Source of the DNA: Rhodococcus sp. HM1
Lineage (GTDB): Bacteria > Actinomycetota > Actinomycetes > Mycobacteriales > Mycobacteriaceae
Length of the DNA: 64,000 nucleotides
NCBI RefSeq assembly: GCF_023218075.1
Contig: NZ_JALPTB010000001.1
Location: forward strand, 1 to 64,000
Reading direction: 5' to 3'
Shown here piece after piece: positions 19,561-28,168 of the stretch. The notes beneath the pieces are model-generated. The model was not told where the DNA came from. It saw nothing but the letters and a program-made list of their open reading frames with translations, and did no database searches. The translations under genes were made by a program, and so were the position numbers. Numbering within the stretch: the stretch's first letter is position 1; every line of letters begins with the position of its first letter.

Positions 19561-20336
19561 GCTGACTCACTCTGCCACATCCCGACCACTCGTTCGACGA
19601 TCGGCACGAACGGTGCGGCGGGGACCCGGTGATCGCTGTCCGCGGCGGCCATTGCCGCCCGCGAGGCATCCATCCACGCGGTGCGGTCGATGCGGCGCAG
19701 GTCGAACGGCAGCCCGGCGCGGCGGGCGAGGACGGCGAGCAGCGTCGTCGCGGTGCGGCCGTTCCCCTCCCGGAACGGATGCACCGCAACGAGATCCGCA
19801 ACGATGGCGGCTGCGGCCGAGGTGAATTCGGTGGGGCAGAGGGTGGCGGCGCCGGCCTCGAGTGCCGCCGTGCGCGCTGCGAGATGCGGAACCGGCAGGA
19901 ACCTCGCGTCGGCCTTGCGCAGGTCGACGATGCGCTGCTGCCCGGCCCACGGATAGACGTCGCCGAACAGGTGCTGGTGGATCGACGCGACGAGCGGAAC
20001 GTCCGGCACGATCGCCCCCAGGTGGATCTCGGCGATCCGCGCCGCGCACACGCGATGCTCGGCCTCCGCCAGCGCGGCCGGATTGGCGAGTCCGATTCCG
20101 TTGCGCAGCACGGATGTTCCGCGCACGTAGTAGGGGCGGTAGCGGCGCAGCAGTCGGGGTCGCTGCTCGCTCGGGTCGAGCGCGCGTGCCGCCGCGACCG
20201 CGGCGGCGATGTACTCGCCGCGCCCCAGCATCCCGGTCGCGAACGCGGTGAGGGCGGCGCGGGCGTCGTCGTCGGGTCGCCACCCTTCGAGTTCCTGCGC
20301 GTGTATCGCCTGCGCGACGGCGTACTCGGCGTTCAC
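19557..20336 (-). CDS. Fic/DOC-family AMPylase-like protein
   Basis: A 259-aa Fic-fold protein. The active-site motif HPFREGNGRT (about 183-192) matches H-x-F-x-(D/E)-G-N-G-R with catalytic His and phosphate-binding Arg, so AMP (or another NMP) transfer to a target hydroxyl is expected. LFGDVYPWAGQQR upstream of the motif is the usual Fic substrate flap. I do not see a clear inhibitory (S/T)xxxE(G/N) helix in the protein or its neighbours. The GTG start at 20336 overlaps the stop of the nucleotidyltransferase gene; its own stop overlaps the TetR gene. The tight overlap suggests one functional unit. Confidence 0.82.
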   Translation of the reverse strand: MNAEYAVAQAIHAQELEGWRPDDDARAALTAFATGMLGRGEYIAAAVAAARALDPSEQRPRLLRRYRPYYVRGTSVLRNGIGLANPAALAEAEHRVCAARIAEIHLGAIVPDVPLVASIHQHLFGDVYPWAGQQRIVDLRKADARFLPVPHLAARTAALEAGAATLCPTEFTSAAAAIVADLVAVHPFREGNGRTATTLLAVLARRAGLPFDLRRIDRTAWMDASRAAMAAADSDHRVPAAPFVPIVERVVGMWQSESA

Positions 20337-21241
20337 GGCCCGTCCGGGCGGGTGAACGACGACGCGGACAGTCGATAGTCGAGGACGCGCTGGATGCCGG
20401 CGACCGTGCGCGAGACCCACCGGATGGTGGCGCGCTCGGAGGGACGGAACCCGGTCAGGGGCTCGGGGCCGTCGATGCCGGGGCCGGAGAGGGCGCGGCG
20501 CGTGACGATGTCGAGGATCTCGTGGTGGCAGCGCTGCAGGTCGGCGATCTCGTCGACCTCGAGGTATTCGCCGGGCCGGGCCGCGGCCAGGCGCTCCCCG
20601 GTGGCGTGCCCGCCGGTCCCGCCGGCGAGTGCCGCCCAACGCGCGATCTTGCGCACGGGGGTCAGCAGATCCTGCTTGAGGTCGACGTTCGGGGCGGAGA
20701 CCAGCGGAAACGCCGGCCGCACGTGCGGCCGGTGGGCGAGCGCGTCGGACAGGACGGCGTTCAGGCAACGCGGATGGGCGCGGATCGCAGCGGCGAGCAC
20801 CTCGCTCAGATCGGGGTCGGGACGGTCACCGACCGGGCGTGCGTCGGCGAGCAGTCCGATCATGACGATGCCACGGTCCTCGAGCGGGTCCGCGGCCCAA
20901 CGGGTGATCGCGGCGCGCCATTCGTCCGGGGTGCGGCGCAGTCGTCGCTGCAGCGGGGTGGCTCCGTTCGGGTCGACGATGACCCCGGGTACGCGCAGGG
21001 CGGCGGCGTCGAAGCCGTCGTGGGGGGTCCCTGTGACGGCCAGGGCATCGAGGTCGGATCCCGGCAGTGCCTCGCCGCGGCCGAGACTGCCGGTGACCCA
21101 CACCTGGGTGTCGGTGCGCCCGTCGAGGGCGGTGCGCAGTTCGTCGACGCACAGCCGCGACCATTCGGCCGCGATGTGCTCAGACGTTGCCCCGCGGGCG
21201 AATTCGGAGCGCAGGCGCGCGTGGTCGGTGGTGGTCGGCAT
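20333..21241 (-). CDS. Nucleotidyltransferase of the DUF294/GlnD-like group
   Basis: A 302-aa protein. The motif GSLGRGEALPGSDLDALAV (about 49-67) carries the G-S-x-x-R-x-E-x-x-x-x-S-D-x-D pattern of the pol-beta-type fold in GlnD and DUF294 proteins; both metal-binding Asp residues are present. The C-terminal half (NVDLKQDLLTPVRKIARWAAL) resembles the helical substrate-binding domain of that group. The start at 21241 gives MPTTTDHARLRSEF. It is first in the Fic-TetR trio. Target and nucleotide are unknown. Confidence 0.75.
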   Translation of the reverse strand: MPTTTDHARLRSEFARGATSEHIAAEWSRLCVDELRTALDGRTDTQVWVTGSLGRGEALPGSDLDALAVTGTPHDGFDAAALRVPGVIVDPNGATPLQRRLRRTPDEWRAAITRWAADPLEDRGIVMIGLLADARPVGDRPDPDLSEVLAAAIRAHPRCLNAVLSDALAHRPHVRPAFPLVSAPNVDLKQDLLTPVRKIARWAALAGGTGGHATGERLAAARPGEYLEVDEIADLQRCHHEILDIVTRRALSGPGIDGPEPLTGFRPSERATIRWVSRTVAGIQRVLDYRLSASSFTRPDGP

Positions 21242-21336
21242 GCAGCGATAGTGACACACCGACGCCGTGTCACACGTTCGCAACACAGGTAGCCCATTCG
21301 AAACATTGCCGTCACCGCGCAGGAATGAGCGCACCT

Positions 21337-21359
21337 AAAACTGTCACCCGACAGGTTTT
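21337..21359. promoter_or_regulatory. Palindromic operator before permease-allophanate operon
   Basis: CTGTC-ACCC-GACAG is a perfect palindrome, extended by AAAA on the left and GTTTT on the right. It lies 26-48 nt before the permease start. It looks like a TetR- or GntR-type operator, or a leader hairpin. Confidence 0.5.
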
Positions 21360-21384
21360 GACGGTTGCGCGAATCGAGGACACC

Positions 21385-22920
21385 ATGGCATTGACGACGC
21401 CCGCCGCGGCGCCCCCCGAAAAAGGCGGCGACGCAGTAGATCTCGCCGAATTCGGCTACGAACAGCAGCTCCACCGCTCCCTCGGGAAGTTCGCCTCGTT
21501 CGCGGCGGGATTCTCGTTCGTCTCGATCCTCACCACGATCTTCCAGCTGTTCGGCCTGGGCTTCGGGTTCGCCGGACCGGCCTTCTTCTGGACCTGGCCC
21601 GTCGTGTTCGCCGGCCAGTTCCTCGTCGCCCTGTGCTTCGCCGAACTCGCCGCCCGCTACCCGCTCTCCGGTGCGATCTACCAGTGGTCCCGCCGCCTCG
21701 GCGGCGAGGTGCTCGGCTGGTTCGGCGGCTGGTTCATGATCCTCGCGCAGATCGTCACCGCCTCCGCCGCCGCGATCGCCCTGCAGGTCGTGCTGCCGAC
21801 CGTGTGGTCCGGCTTCCAGATCATCGGCGACGACACCTCGCTCACCTCGCCCAGCGGCGCCGCCAACGCCGTCCTGCTCGGCACCGTCCTGCTCGTCGTC
21901 ACCACCACGATCAACTGCGTCGGGGTGCGCTGGATGGCGCGGGTCAACACCATCGGCGTCATCTGCGAGATCGTCGGTGTCATCGCAGTCATCGGCGTCT
22001 TCTTCACCCACGCACAGCGCGGCCCCCAGGTCGTCTTCGACACGGGCATCCACGCAGGTCAGAGCGGCTACGGATGGGCGTGGATCGCCTCCGGCCTGAT
22101 GGCCGCCTACGTCATGGTCGGGTTCGGCTCCGCCGGCGAGCTCGCCGAGGAGACCCGCGACCCCCGCCGCGTCGCCCCGCGCACCATCCGCATGGCGCTG
22201 AGCGTGTCCGCACTCGGCGGCGGCCTCATGATCCTCGGCGCGCTCATGGCCGCACCCAGCCTCACCGACGGCCGCCTCGCCGCCGAAGGCCTGCCGTACG
22301 TGCTCGACACCGTGCTGTCCTCGCCGTGGGGCACCGTGCTGCTCGTCGACGTCGCCATCGCGATCCTCATCTGCACCCTCGCGATCCAGACCGCCGCCTC
22401 CCGCCTGATGTTCTCGATGGCCCGCGACGAACGCCTCCCGTTCTCCAAGACCCTCGCGACCGTCAACCGCCGCACCGGCACCCCCATCGCCCCGTCCATC
22501 GTCGTCGGCCTCGCCTGCGTCGCGGTGCTGCTGCTCAACGTCGGTAACTCGGCGATCTTCTCGACCCTGGCCAGCGTGTGCATCATCGCGATCTACCTCG
22601 CCTACCTGCTGGTGACCGCCCCGATGCTGTACCGGCGGCTGACCGGCGGCTGGGTCTCCGGCGACGGCGGCACCGACGCCGAGGGCCGCCCGCTGTTCTC
22701 CCTGGGCCGCTGGGGTGTGCTCGTCAACGCCCTGGCCGTGCTCTACGGGCTGGTGATGGTCGTGAACCTGTCGTGGCCGCGCGCCGAGATCTTCGACCCG
22801 GCGGGCGACACCCCGATCCTGCGCTGGGCCGGACCGATCTCCATCGTCGCGATCGTCGCCCTCGGCATCCTGTGCTTCCCCCGCGGCCGGACCCACCCGC
22901 GCCCCGTCCGCTCGCTCTGA
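21385..22920 (+). CDS. APC-family permease linked to urea/guanidine utilisation
   Basis: A 511-aa integral membrane transporter of the amino acid-polyamine-organocation superfamily. About 12 hydrophobic segments are visible, and the second helix area carries ELAARYPLSGAIYQWSRRLGG, typical of the GABA/choline permease branch. The ATG at 21385 follows GAGGA. It is first of five genes in one direction with the DUF1989 and allophanate genes, so the cargo is probably a small guanidino or urea-like compound; this is inferred from context. Confidence 0.85.
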   Translation: MALTTPAAAPPEKGGDAVDLAEFGYEQQLHRSLGKFASFAAGFSFVSILTTIFQLFGLGFGFAGPAFFWTWPVVFAGQFLVALCFAELAARYPLSGAIYQWSRRLGGEVLGWFGGWFMILAQIVTASAAAIALQVVLPTVWSGFQIIGDDTSLTSPSGAANAVLLGTVLLVVTTTINCVGVRWMARVNTIGVICEIVGVIAVIGVFFTHAQRGPQVVFDTGIHAGQSGYGWAWIASGLMAAYVMVGFGSAGELAEETRDPRRVAPRTIRMALSVSALGGGLMILGALMAAPSLTDGRLAAEGLPYVLDTVLSSPWGTVLLVDVAIAILICTLAIQTAASRLMFSMARDERLPFSKTLATVNRRTGTPIAPSIVVGLACVAVLLLNVGNSAIFSTLASVCIIAIYLAYLLVTAPMLYRRLTGGWVSGDGGTDAEGRPLFSLGRWGVLVNALAVLYGLVMVVNLSWPRAEIFDPAGDTPILRWAGPISIVAIVALGILCFPRGRTHPRPVRSL

Positions 22921-22945
22921 CCGCCCGCTTTCTCCAGGAGTCACC

Positions 22946-23794
22946 ATGACCGCCACCACCACCGCAGCCCGCGACCACGCCCGCTCCCAGGCCGGGCAGC
23001 ACGACGGCCCCATGCCCGTCGTCCCCGCCTCCGCCTGGCCGAACCCGCCCGCCGGAGTCGACGCCGACGCACTGGTGTGGGCCGAGACCGTGCCCGGCGG
23101 CCGCTACACCTCCAAGGTGCTCGCCCGCGGCACCCGGCTGCGACTGACCGACCTCGACGGCCGCGGCTGCGCCCACCTGATGCTCTGGCGCGCCGACGCC
23201 CCCTGGGAGCGGCTCAACGTCGCTGACACCGTCAAGGTGCCGTGGCAGGCGTACCTCGGCGTCGACCACCCCCTCCTCGACGACCAGGGCCGCGTCCTCG
23301 CGACGATCGTCGCCGACACCTCCGGCCGGCACGACGCGCTGTGCGGCACCACCACCGCCGCCGCCAACACCGCCCGCTACGGCGACGGCTCGGTGCACTC
23401 CGGCTCCCCGGCCGGACGGGAACTGCTCACCCTCGCCGCCCTCAAGCACGGCCTCGGTCCCCGCGACGTCGCCCCGACCGTCTCGTTCTTCCACGGGGTG
23501 CGGGCCGACGAGGACGGCACCCTGGTTCCCACCGGCAACGCCGGACCGGGTGCGAGTGTCGAACTGCTGCTGCACCTTCCGCTGATCGTCGCGGTCGCGA
23601 ACACCGCACACCCCCTCGACGAATCGCCCACCTTCGACACCACCACGATCGAACTGCTCGCCTGGCGCGCGCCCGCCGACCTCGCCGCGCTCGCCGCCCG
23701 CGCCGCCGAGATCGGGCCCGAATACGACCGCGCGCACCGCAACACCGAAGACGTCCACGCCGCCGCCCTGCCGACCGAAGGGAACCTCGCATGA
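22946..23794 (+). CDS. DUF1989 protein, urea-carboxylase-associated type 1
   Basis: A 282-aa DUF1989 protein, the UAAP1 type found next to urea/guanidine carboxylases. Family features: an N-terminal ~50-residue extension, ETVPGGRYTSKVLARGTRLRLTDLDGRGC, conserved Cys residues (GCAHL, LCGTTT), and SFFHGVR. In other bacteria a pair of DUF1989 proteins (CgdA/CgdB) is the carboxyguanidine deiminase that makes allophanate, so the same role is likely here. It lies 25 nt after the permease and overlaps the next gene by ATGA. Confidence 0.85.
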   Translation: MTATTTAARDHARSQAGQHDGPMPVVPASAWPNPPAGVDADALVWAETVPGGRYTSKVLARGTRLRLTDLDGRGCAHLMLWRADAPWERLNVADTVKVPWQAYLGVDHPLLDDQGRVLATIVADTSGRHDALCGTTTAAANTARYGDGSVHSGSPAGRELLTLAALKHGLGPRDVAPTVSFFHGVRADEDGTLVPTGNAGPGASVELLLHLPLIVAVANTAHPLDESPTFDTTTIELLAWRAPADLAALAARAAEIGPEYDRAHRNTEDVHAAALPTEGNLA

Positions 23795-24438
23795 CCGCCA
23801 CCACCGCCCTCGCCCCCCTCGTCCCCGGCACCGTGATCCTCGACGAGACGGTCGCGCCCCGCGGCCCGTGGTCGGCGATCGTCGCCGCCGGTGACGTGCT
23901 CACCATCGTCGACCTGTACGGCAACCAGGCCGTCGACACCCTGTTCTACGGCGCCGCGGACACCACGATCCGCTACAGCGCACAGGCCACCATCACCGCG
24001 CAGCGCTCGCTGTTCCTGACCACCGGATCGGTGATCCGCGACCAGGAGGGCAACCCGATGATGACGATCGTTGCCGACGAGGTCGGCAACCACGACACCA
24101 TCGGCGGGGCCTGCTCGCAGGAATCGAACACCCTGCGCTACGGCCACCACACCCGCCACCAGCACGCGTGCGTCGAGAACTTCCTCGCCGAGGGCGCGAA
24201 ATACGGCCTGGGCAAACGGGATCTGGTCGGCAACGTCAACTTCTTCATGAACGTGCCGGTCGACCCGGACGGCACCCTCGGCATCGTCGACGGACTGTCC
24301 GCACCCGGTCGCCGGCTCGCGCTGCGCGCCGAGATCGACACGCTCGTGCTCGTGTCCAACTGCCCGCAGATCAACAACCCCTGCAACGGATTCGACCCCA
24401 CCGCCGTGCAGATGATCGTCACCCGACCGGAGGCCTGA
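23791..24438 (+). CDS. DUF1989 protein, urea-carboxylase-associated type 2
   Basis: A 215-aa partner of the previous gene, UAAP2 type. DLYGNQAVDTLFYGA, GGACSQESNTLRYG, H-x-x-C (HQHACVENF), NVNFFMNVPV and NCPQINNPCNGFDPT are the family signatures, with conserved Cys and His suited to metal binding or catalysis. Shorter than type 1, as expected. The two overlapping genes probably encode the two subunits of one deiminase acting on carboxyguanidine; this assignment rests on family knowledge. Confidence 0.85.
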   Translation: MTATTALAPLVPGTVILDETVAPRGPWSAIVAAGDVLTIVDLYGNQAVDTLFYGAADTTIRYSAQATITAQRSLFLTTGSVIRDQEGNPMMTIVADEVGNHDTIGGACSQESNTLRYGHHTRHQHACVENFLAEGAKYGLGKRDLVGNVNFFMNVPVDPDGTLGIVDGLSAPGRRLALRAEIDTLVLVSNCPQINNPCNGFDPTAVQMIVTRPEA

Positions 24439-24441
24439 CCC

Positions 24442-26448
24442 ATGAGCGTGACCTGCACCGTCCTGCGTCCCGGACCGCTCACCACCGTCCAGGACTGGCC
24501 CGGACGCGTCGGCTACTGGAAGATCGGCGTCCCGCCGTCCGGCCCGATGGACGACCTGTCGTTCCGGCTAGCGAACCTCGCGGTCGGCAACGCCGAGGGC
24601 ACCGCCGGACTCGAGGCCACCATGGCCGGCCCGCGCCTGCGCTTCGACGCCGAGACCACGGTCGCGGTCACCGGCGCGGCCGCCACGGTCACCGTCGACG
24701 GCCGTCCCGTCCCGCAGTGGACACCGGTCACCGTCCCGGCGGGCGGGGTTCTCGACGTCGGCGCCGTCACCGGTGCAGGTCTGCGCATCTACATCGCCGT
24801 CGCCGGCGGCATCGACGTCGACCCCTACCTCGGGTCCGGGGCGACGTTCACCCTCGGCAAGTTCGGCGGCGTCTCCGGGCGGGTGCTCGCCGACGGCGAC
24901 GCGCTGCCGCTCGGCACGTCCACCGGAACGCCGCGGCGCCTCACCGCCGAGGAGATCCCCGCGATCGGCCACGACTGGACCATCGCGGTCACCGAGGGGC
25001 CGCACGGCGCGCCGGAGTTCTTCACCCGCAAGGACATCGACACCCTCTACGGCACCGCGTACACCGTGCACCACAACTCCGACCGCACCGGCGTCCGCCT
25101 CATCGGACCCAAGCCGACCTGGGCGCGACCCGACGGCGGGGAAGCGGGCCTGCACCCGTCGAACATCCACGACACCCCCTACACGGTCGGTGCCCTCGAC
25201 TTCACCGGCGACACCCCGATCCTGCTCGGCCCCGACGGACCGAGCCTCGGCGGCTTCGTCTGTCCGGTCACCGTCGTCACCGCCGACCGCTGGAAGATGG
25301 GGCAGCTCGCCCCCGGCGACCGGTTGCGCTTCGTCCCGGTGCGCGCCGCGAACGTCGCCTCGCCCAAGGTGTTCGGGCCCGCCCGCCGTGCGGCGGTGCC
25401 CGTCGTCGGCGGTATCGGCGACGGCGACGACGGTGTGCTGCACCGCGGCGCGACCGCGGACGGCACCACCTCGGTGACGGTGCGGCGCAGCGGCGACGAC
25501 AACATCCTCGTCGAGTACGGCACCATGTCGCTGGACCTGGTGCTGCGTGCCCGCGTGCACGCGCTGCAGACCGCCCTCGAGCAGGCCGGGCTGCGCGGCC
25601 TCGTCGATCTGACCCCCGGAATCCGTTCCCTGCAAGTGAAATTCGATCCGACGGTGACGAACACCCGCTCGGTGCTCGGTGCCGTGCTCGAGACGGAGGC
25701 GGCGCTGCCCGCCGCGGACCGGCTCGTCGTCCCCAGTCGCACCGTGCGGCTGCCGCTGAGCTGGGACGACCCGTCCACGCGACTGGCCACCGAACGCTAC
25801 ATGCACGGTGTGCGCGCCGATGCCCCGTGGTGCCCGTGGAACATCGAGTTCATCCGCCGCATGAACGGCCTGGATTCGGTCGACGACGTGTACAAGACCG
25901 TGTACGACGCGTCCTACCTCGTGCTCGGTCTCGGCGACGTGTATCTCGGTGCGCCCGTGGCGACCCCGCTCGATCCACGGCACCGGCTCGTCACCACCAA
26001 ATACAACCCGGCCCGCACCTGGACCCCGGAGAACGCGGTCGGCATCGGCGGCGCCTACCTGTGCATCTACGGGATGGAAGGCCCCGGCGGCTACCAGTTC
26101 GTGGGCCGCACCACCCAGGTGTGGAACCACCGCTTCCCGGAGGGCGCAGGCGGATTCGAACCCGAACACCCGTGGCTGCTGCGGTTCTTCGACCGCATCT
26201 CCTGGTACCCGGTCTCCGCCGAGGAACTGCTCGACCTGCGCGCCGACACCGCCGCCGGACGCGGTCACGTCGACATCACCGAGGGCGAATTCTCCCTCGC
26301 CGAGCACCTCGCGTTCCTCAAGCGCGAAGCCGATTCGATCGGTGCGGTTCGCGCGACAATGGAAGCGGCCCGCGACGAGGAACGCGCCCGCTGGGAAGCC
26401 GACGGCGAACTCTCCCGCGGCACCCGACTCGGAAAGGCGGCAGCATGA
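24442..26448 (+). CDS. Stand-alone carboxyltransferase part of urea/guanidine carboxylase
   Basis: A 668-aa protein equal to the middle of urea/guanidine carboxylase: an AHS2/KipA-like domain (about 1-305, starting VLRPGPLTTVQDWPGRVGYW and VPPSGPMDDLSFRLAN) then an AHS1/KipI-like domain (about 325-560, with VEYGTMSLDLVLRARVHAL and GLVDLTPGIRSLQVKFDP) and a charged helical tail. The biotin carboxylase domain (~450 aa) and the C-terminal biotin-carrier domain with its lysine motif are absent; the frame starts cleanly 3 nt after the previous stop. Carboxybiotin would have to come from another protein, or the enzyme has a different activity. Confidence 0.85.
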   Translation: MSVTCTVLRPGPLTTVQDWPGRVGYWKIGVPPSGPMDDLSFRLANLAVGNAEGTAGLEATMAGPRLRFDAETTVAVTGAAATVTVDGRPVPQWTPVTVPAGGVLDVGAVTGAGLRIYIAVAGGIDVDPYLGSGATFTLGKFGGVSGRVLADGDALPLGTSTGTPRRLTAEEIPAIGHDWTIAVTEGPHGAPEFFTRKDIDTLYGTAYTVHHNSDRTGVRLIGPKPTWARPDGGEAGLHPSNIHDTPYTVGALDFTGDTPILLGPDGPSLGGFVCPVTVVTADRWKMGQLAPGDRLRFVPVRAANVASPKVFGPARRAAVPVVGGIGDGDDGVLHRGATADGTTSVTVRRSGDDNILVEYGTMSLDLVLRARVHALQTALEQAGLRGLVDLTPGIRSLQVKFDPTVTNTRSVLGAVLETEAALPAADRLVVPSRTVRLPLSWDDPSTRLATERYMHGVRADAPWCPWNIEFIRRMNGLDSVDDVYKTVYDASYLVLGLGDVYLGAPVATPLDPRHRLVTTKYNPARTWTPENAVGIGGAYLCIYGMEGPGGYQFVGRTTQVWNHRFPEGAGGFEPEHPWLLRFFDRISWYPVSAEELLDLRADTAAGRGHVDITEGEFSLAEHLAFLKREADSIGAVRATMEAARDEERARWEADGELSRGTRLGKAAA

Positions 26449-28151
26449 CCGACCGTGTGACACAGGCCTACGCGCGACTGCGCGAGGCGGATCGCCCCGA
26501 GGTGTTCGTGCACCTGCGCGACGAAGCCGACGTCGCCGCCGAATACGCCGAATCGTTGCGTCGCGGTGGGGAACTCGCGGGCGTCCTGCTGGCCGTGAAG
26601 GACAACGTCGACGTCGCGGGGCTGCCCACGACCGCCGCCTGCCCCGGCTACAGCTACGTCCCCGACGCCGATGCCGCCGCGGTCGCGGCACTGCGGGCGG
26701 CAGGCGCCGTCGTGGTCGGCAAGACCAACCTGGACCAGTTCGCGACCGGGCTCGTGGGAACCCGCAGCCCGTACGGCGCGGTCCGTGACGCGCGGCGGCC
26801 CGAGTACGTGTCCGGCGGGTCGTCGTCCGGGTCCGCGGTCGCGGTGGCGCTCGGGATCGTGGACATCGCGATCGGCACCGACACCGCCGGTTCCGGCCGG
26901 GTCCCGGCCGCGTTCCAGGGGATCGTCGGGATCAAACCGACGGTCGGGACGGTCGCGACCACGGGGGTGGTGCCGGCCTGCGCCGAGTACGACTGCGTGA
27001 CGATCTTCGCCCGCGACCTTCCGTCCGCCGAACGCGCGGTCGCGATCATGGCGACTGCCCCCGGCGGCCGGTCGTGGCCGGCGGACGTGCCGCTGGCCGC
27101 GGCGCCCGGTGCCGCGCTCGCGGTGCCCCGCGATCTTCCGGAACTCGACGAACGGTGGCGCGCCGCGTTCGCCGCAGCCGTCGAGCAGGCACGAGCGGCC
27201 GGGTTCACGATCGTCGAGATCGACCTCGACGACTTCCTCGCCGCAGCCCGGCTGCTGTACGACGGGGCGCTCGTCGCGCAGCGGTGGGATGCGGTCGGTG
27301 AGTTCGTCGAGGCCGCCGATTACGGCGACCAGGAGACGGGGCTCGATCCGGTGGTCGCCGGGATCGTGCGGGGTGCGGCCCGGTTCTCCGCCGTCGACCT
27401 GCTGCGTGACCGCGCGAAACTCGCCGCGCTGCGAGACCGGGCGATGACCGTGTGGGGTGACTGCGCGGCGCTGCTGGTGCCGACCGCGCCGTTCCACCCG
27501 ACGATCGCCGAGGTTGCGGCGGACCCGGTCGGGGTCAACTCGCGGCTGGGGACCTACACGAACTTCTGCAATCTGTTCGACCTGTGCGGGGTCGCGGTCC
27601 CGGCCGGTGAGGTCGTCGAAAGCGACGGCAGCACAGCACAGTTCGGCGTGACGGTGCTCGCGCCGGCCGGGCACGACGCGGTCGCGGCCGACGTGGCGGC
27701 ACGCCTGACCGGGACGCCGCGCGACCCGTCATCGCCGTCGTGGCCGGAACAGGCCGGGGCGCAGGCGTTTCCGTTGATCGTGTTCGGTGCGCACCTGCAC
27801 GACCAGCCGCTCGCCGGTCAGCTCACCGCGCTCGGTGCCCGCTGGGCCGGACCGGTCTCGACGGCACCGGAGTACCGGATGACCGCGTTGCCCACGCAGC
27901 CGCCGAAGCCTGCGGTGGTGCGCTGCGCCGACGGCGGGGCGTCGCTGGAAGGGGAGCGGTGGGTGTGCTCACCCGCGGCGCTCGGCCGCTTCCTGGCGGC
28001 GCTGCCCGCCCCGATGGGGCTCGGGTCGGTGCAGCTGGCCGACGGCACGTGGGAGACCGGGTTCGTCTGCGGCGACGACGCCGCGTCCGCGGCTCCCGAC
28101 ATCACCGCCGCTGGGTCCTGGCGCACCCACCTCGCCGCGGCCCTCGTGTAG
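26445..28151 (+). CDS. atzF: Allophanate hydrolase
   Basis: A 568-aa amidase-signature enzyme that splits allophanate to ammonia and CO2. The catalytic Lys lies in VLLAVKDNVDVAG (about 52), the Ser pair in GGSSSGSAVAVALG and the nucleophile in TDTAGSGRVPA. The C-terminal domain (FPLIVFGAHLHDQPLAGQL onward) matches the second, decarboxylating domain of AtzF-type hydrolases. The ATG overlaps the upstream stop (ATGA). It completes the operon: transport, carboxylation, deimination, hydrolysis. Confidence 0.93.
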   Translation: MTDRVTQAYARLREADRPEVFVHLRDEADVAAEYAESLRRGGELAGVLLAVKDNVDVAGLPTTAACPGYSYVPDADAAAVAALRAAGAVVVGKTNLDQFATGLVGTRSPYGAVRDARRPEYVSGGSSSGSAVAVALGIVDIAIGTDTAGSGRVPAAFQGIVGIKPTVGTVATTGVVPACAEYDCVTIFARDLPSAERAVAIMATAPGGRSWPADVPLAAAPGAALAVPRDLPELDERWRAAFAAAVEQARAAGFTIVEIDLDDFLAAARLLYDGALVAQRWDAVGEFVEAADYGDQETGLDPVVAGIVRGAARFSAVDLLRDRAKLAALRDRAMTVWGDCAALLVPTAPFHPTIAEVAADPVGVNSRLGTYTNFCNLFDLCGVAVPAGEVVESDGSTAQFGVTVLAPAGHDAVAADVAARLTGTPRDPSSPSWPEQAGAQAFPLIVFGAHLHDQPLAGQLTALGARWAGPVSTAPEYRMTALPTQPPKPAVVRCADGGASLEGERWVCSPAALGRFLAALPAPMGLGSVQLADGTWETGFVCGDDAASAAPDITAAGSWRTHLAAALV

Positions 28152-28168
28152 CCGAAAAGAGACGAGGG

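Noticed and set aside
21242-21384. Guanidine (ykkC) riboswitch before the nitrogen operon
   Set aside because: None of the conserved ykkC sequence blocks is seen; only a protein-operator-like palindrome.
20860-23013. Very long reverse frame opposite the permease
   Set aside because: Codon-bias shadow with no domain; the forward permease has clear membrane segments.
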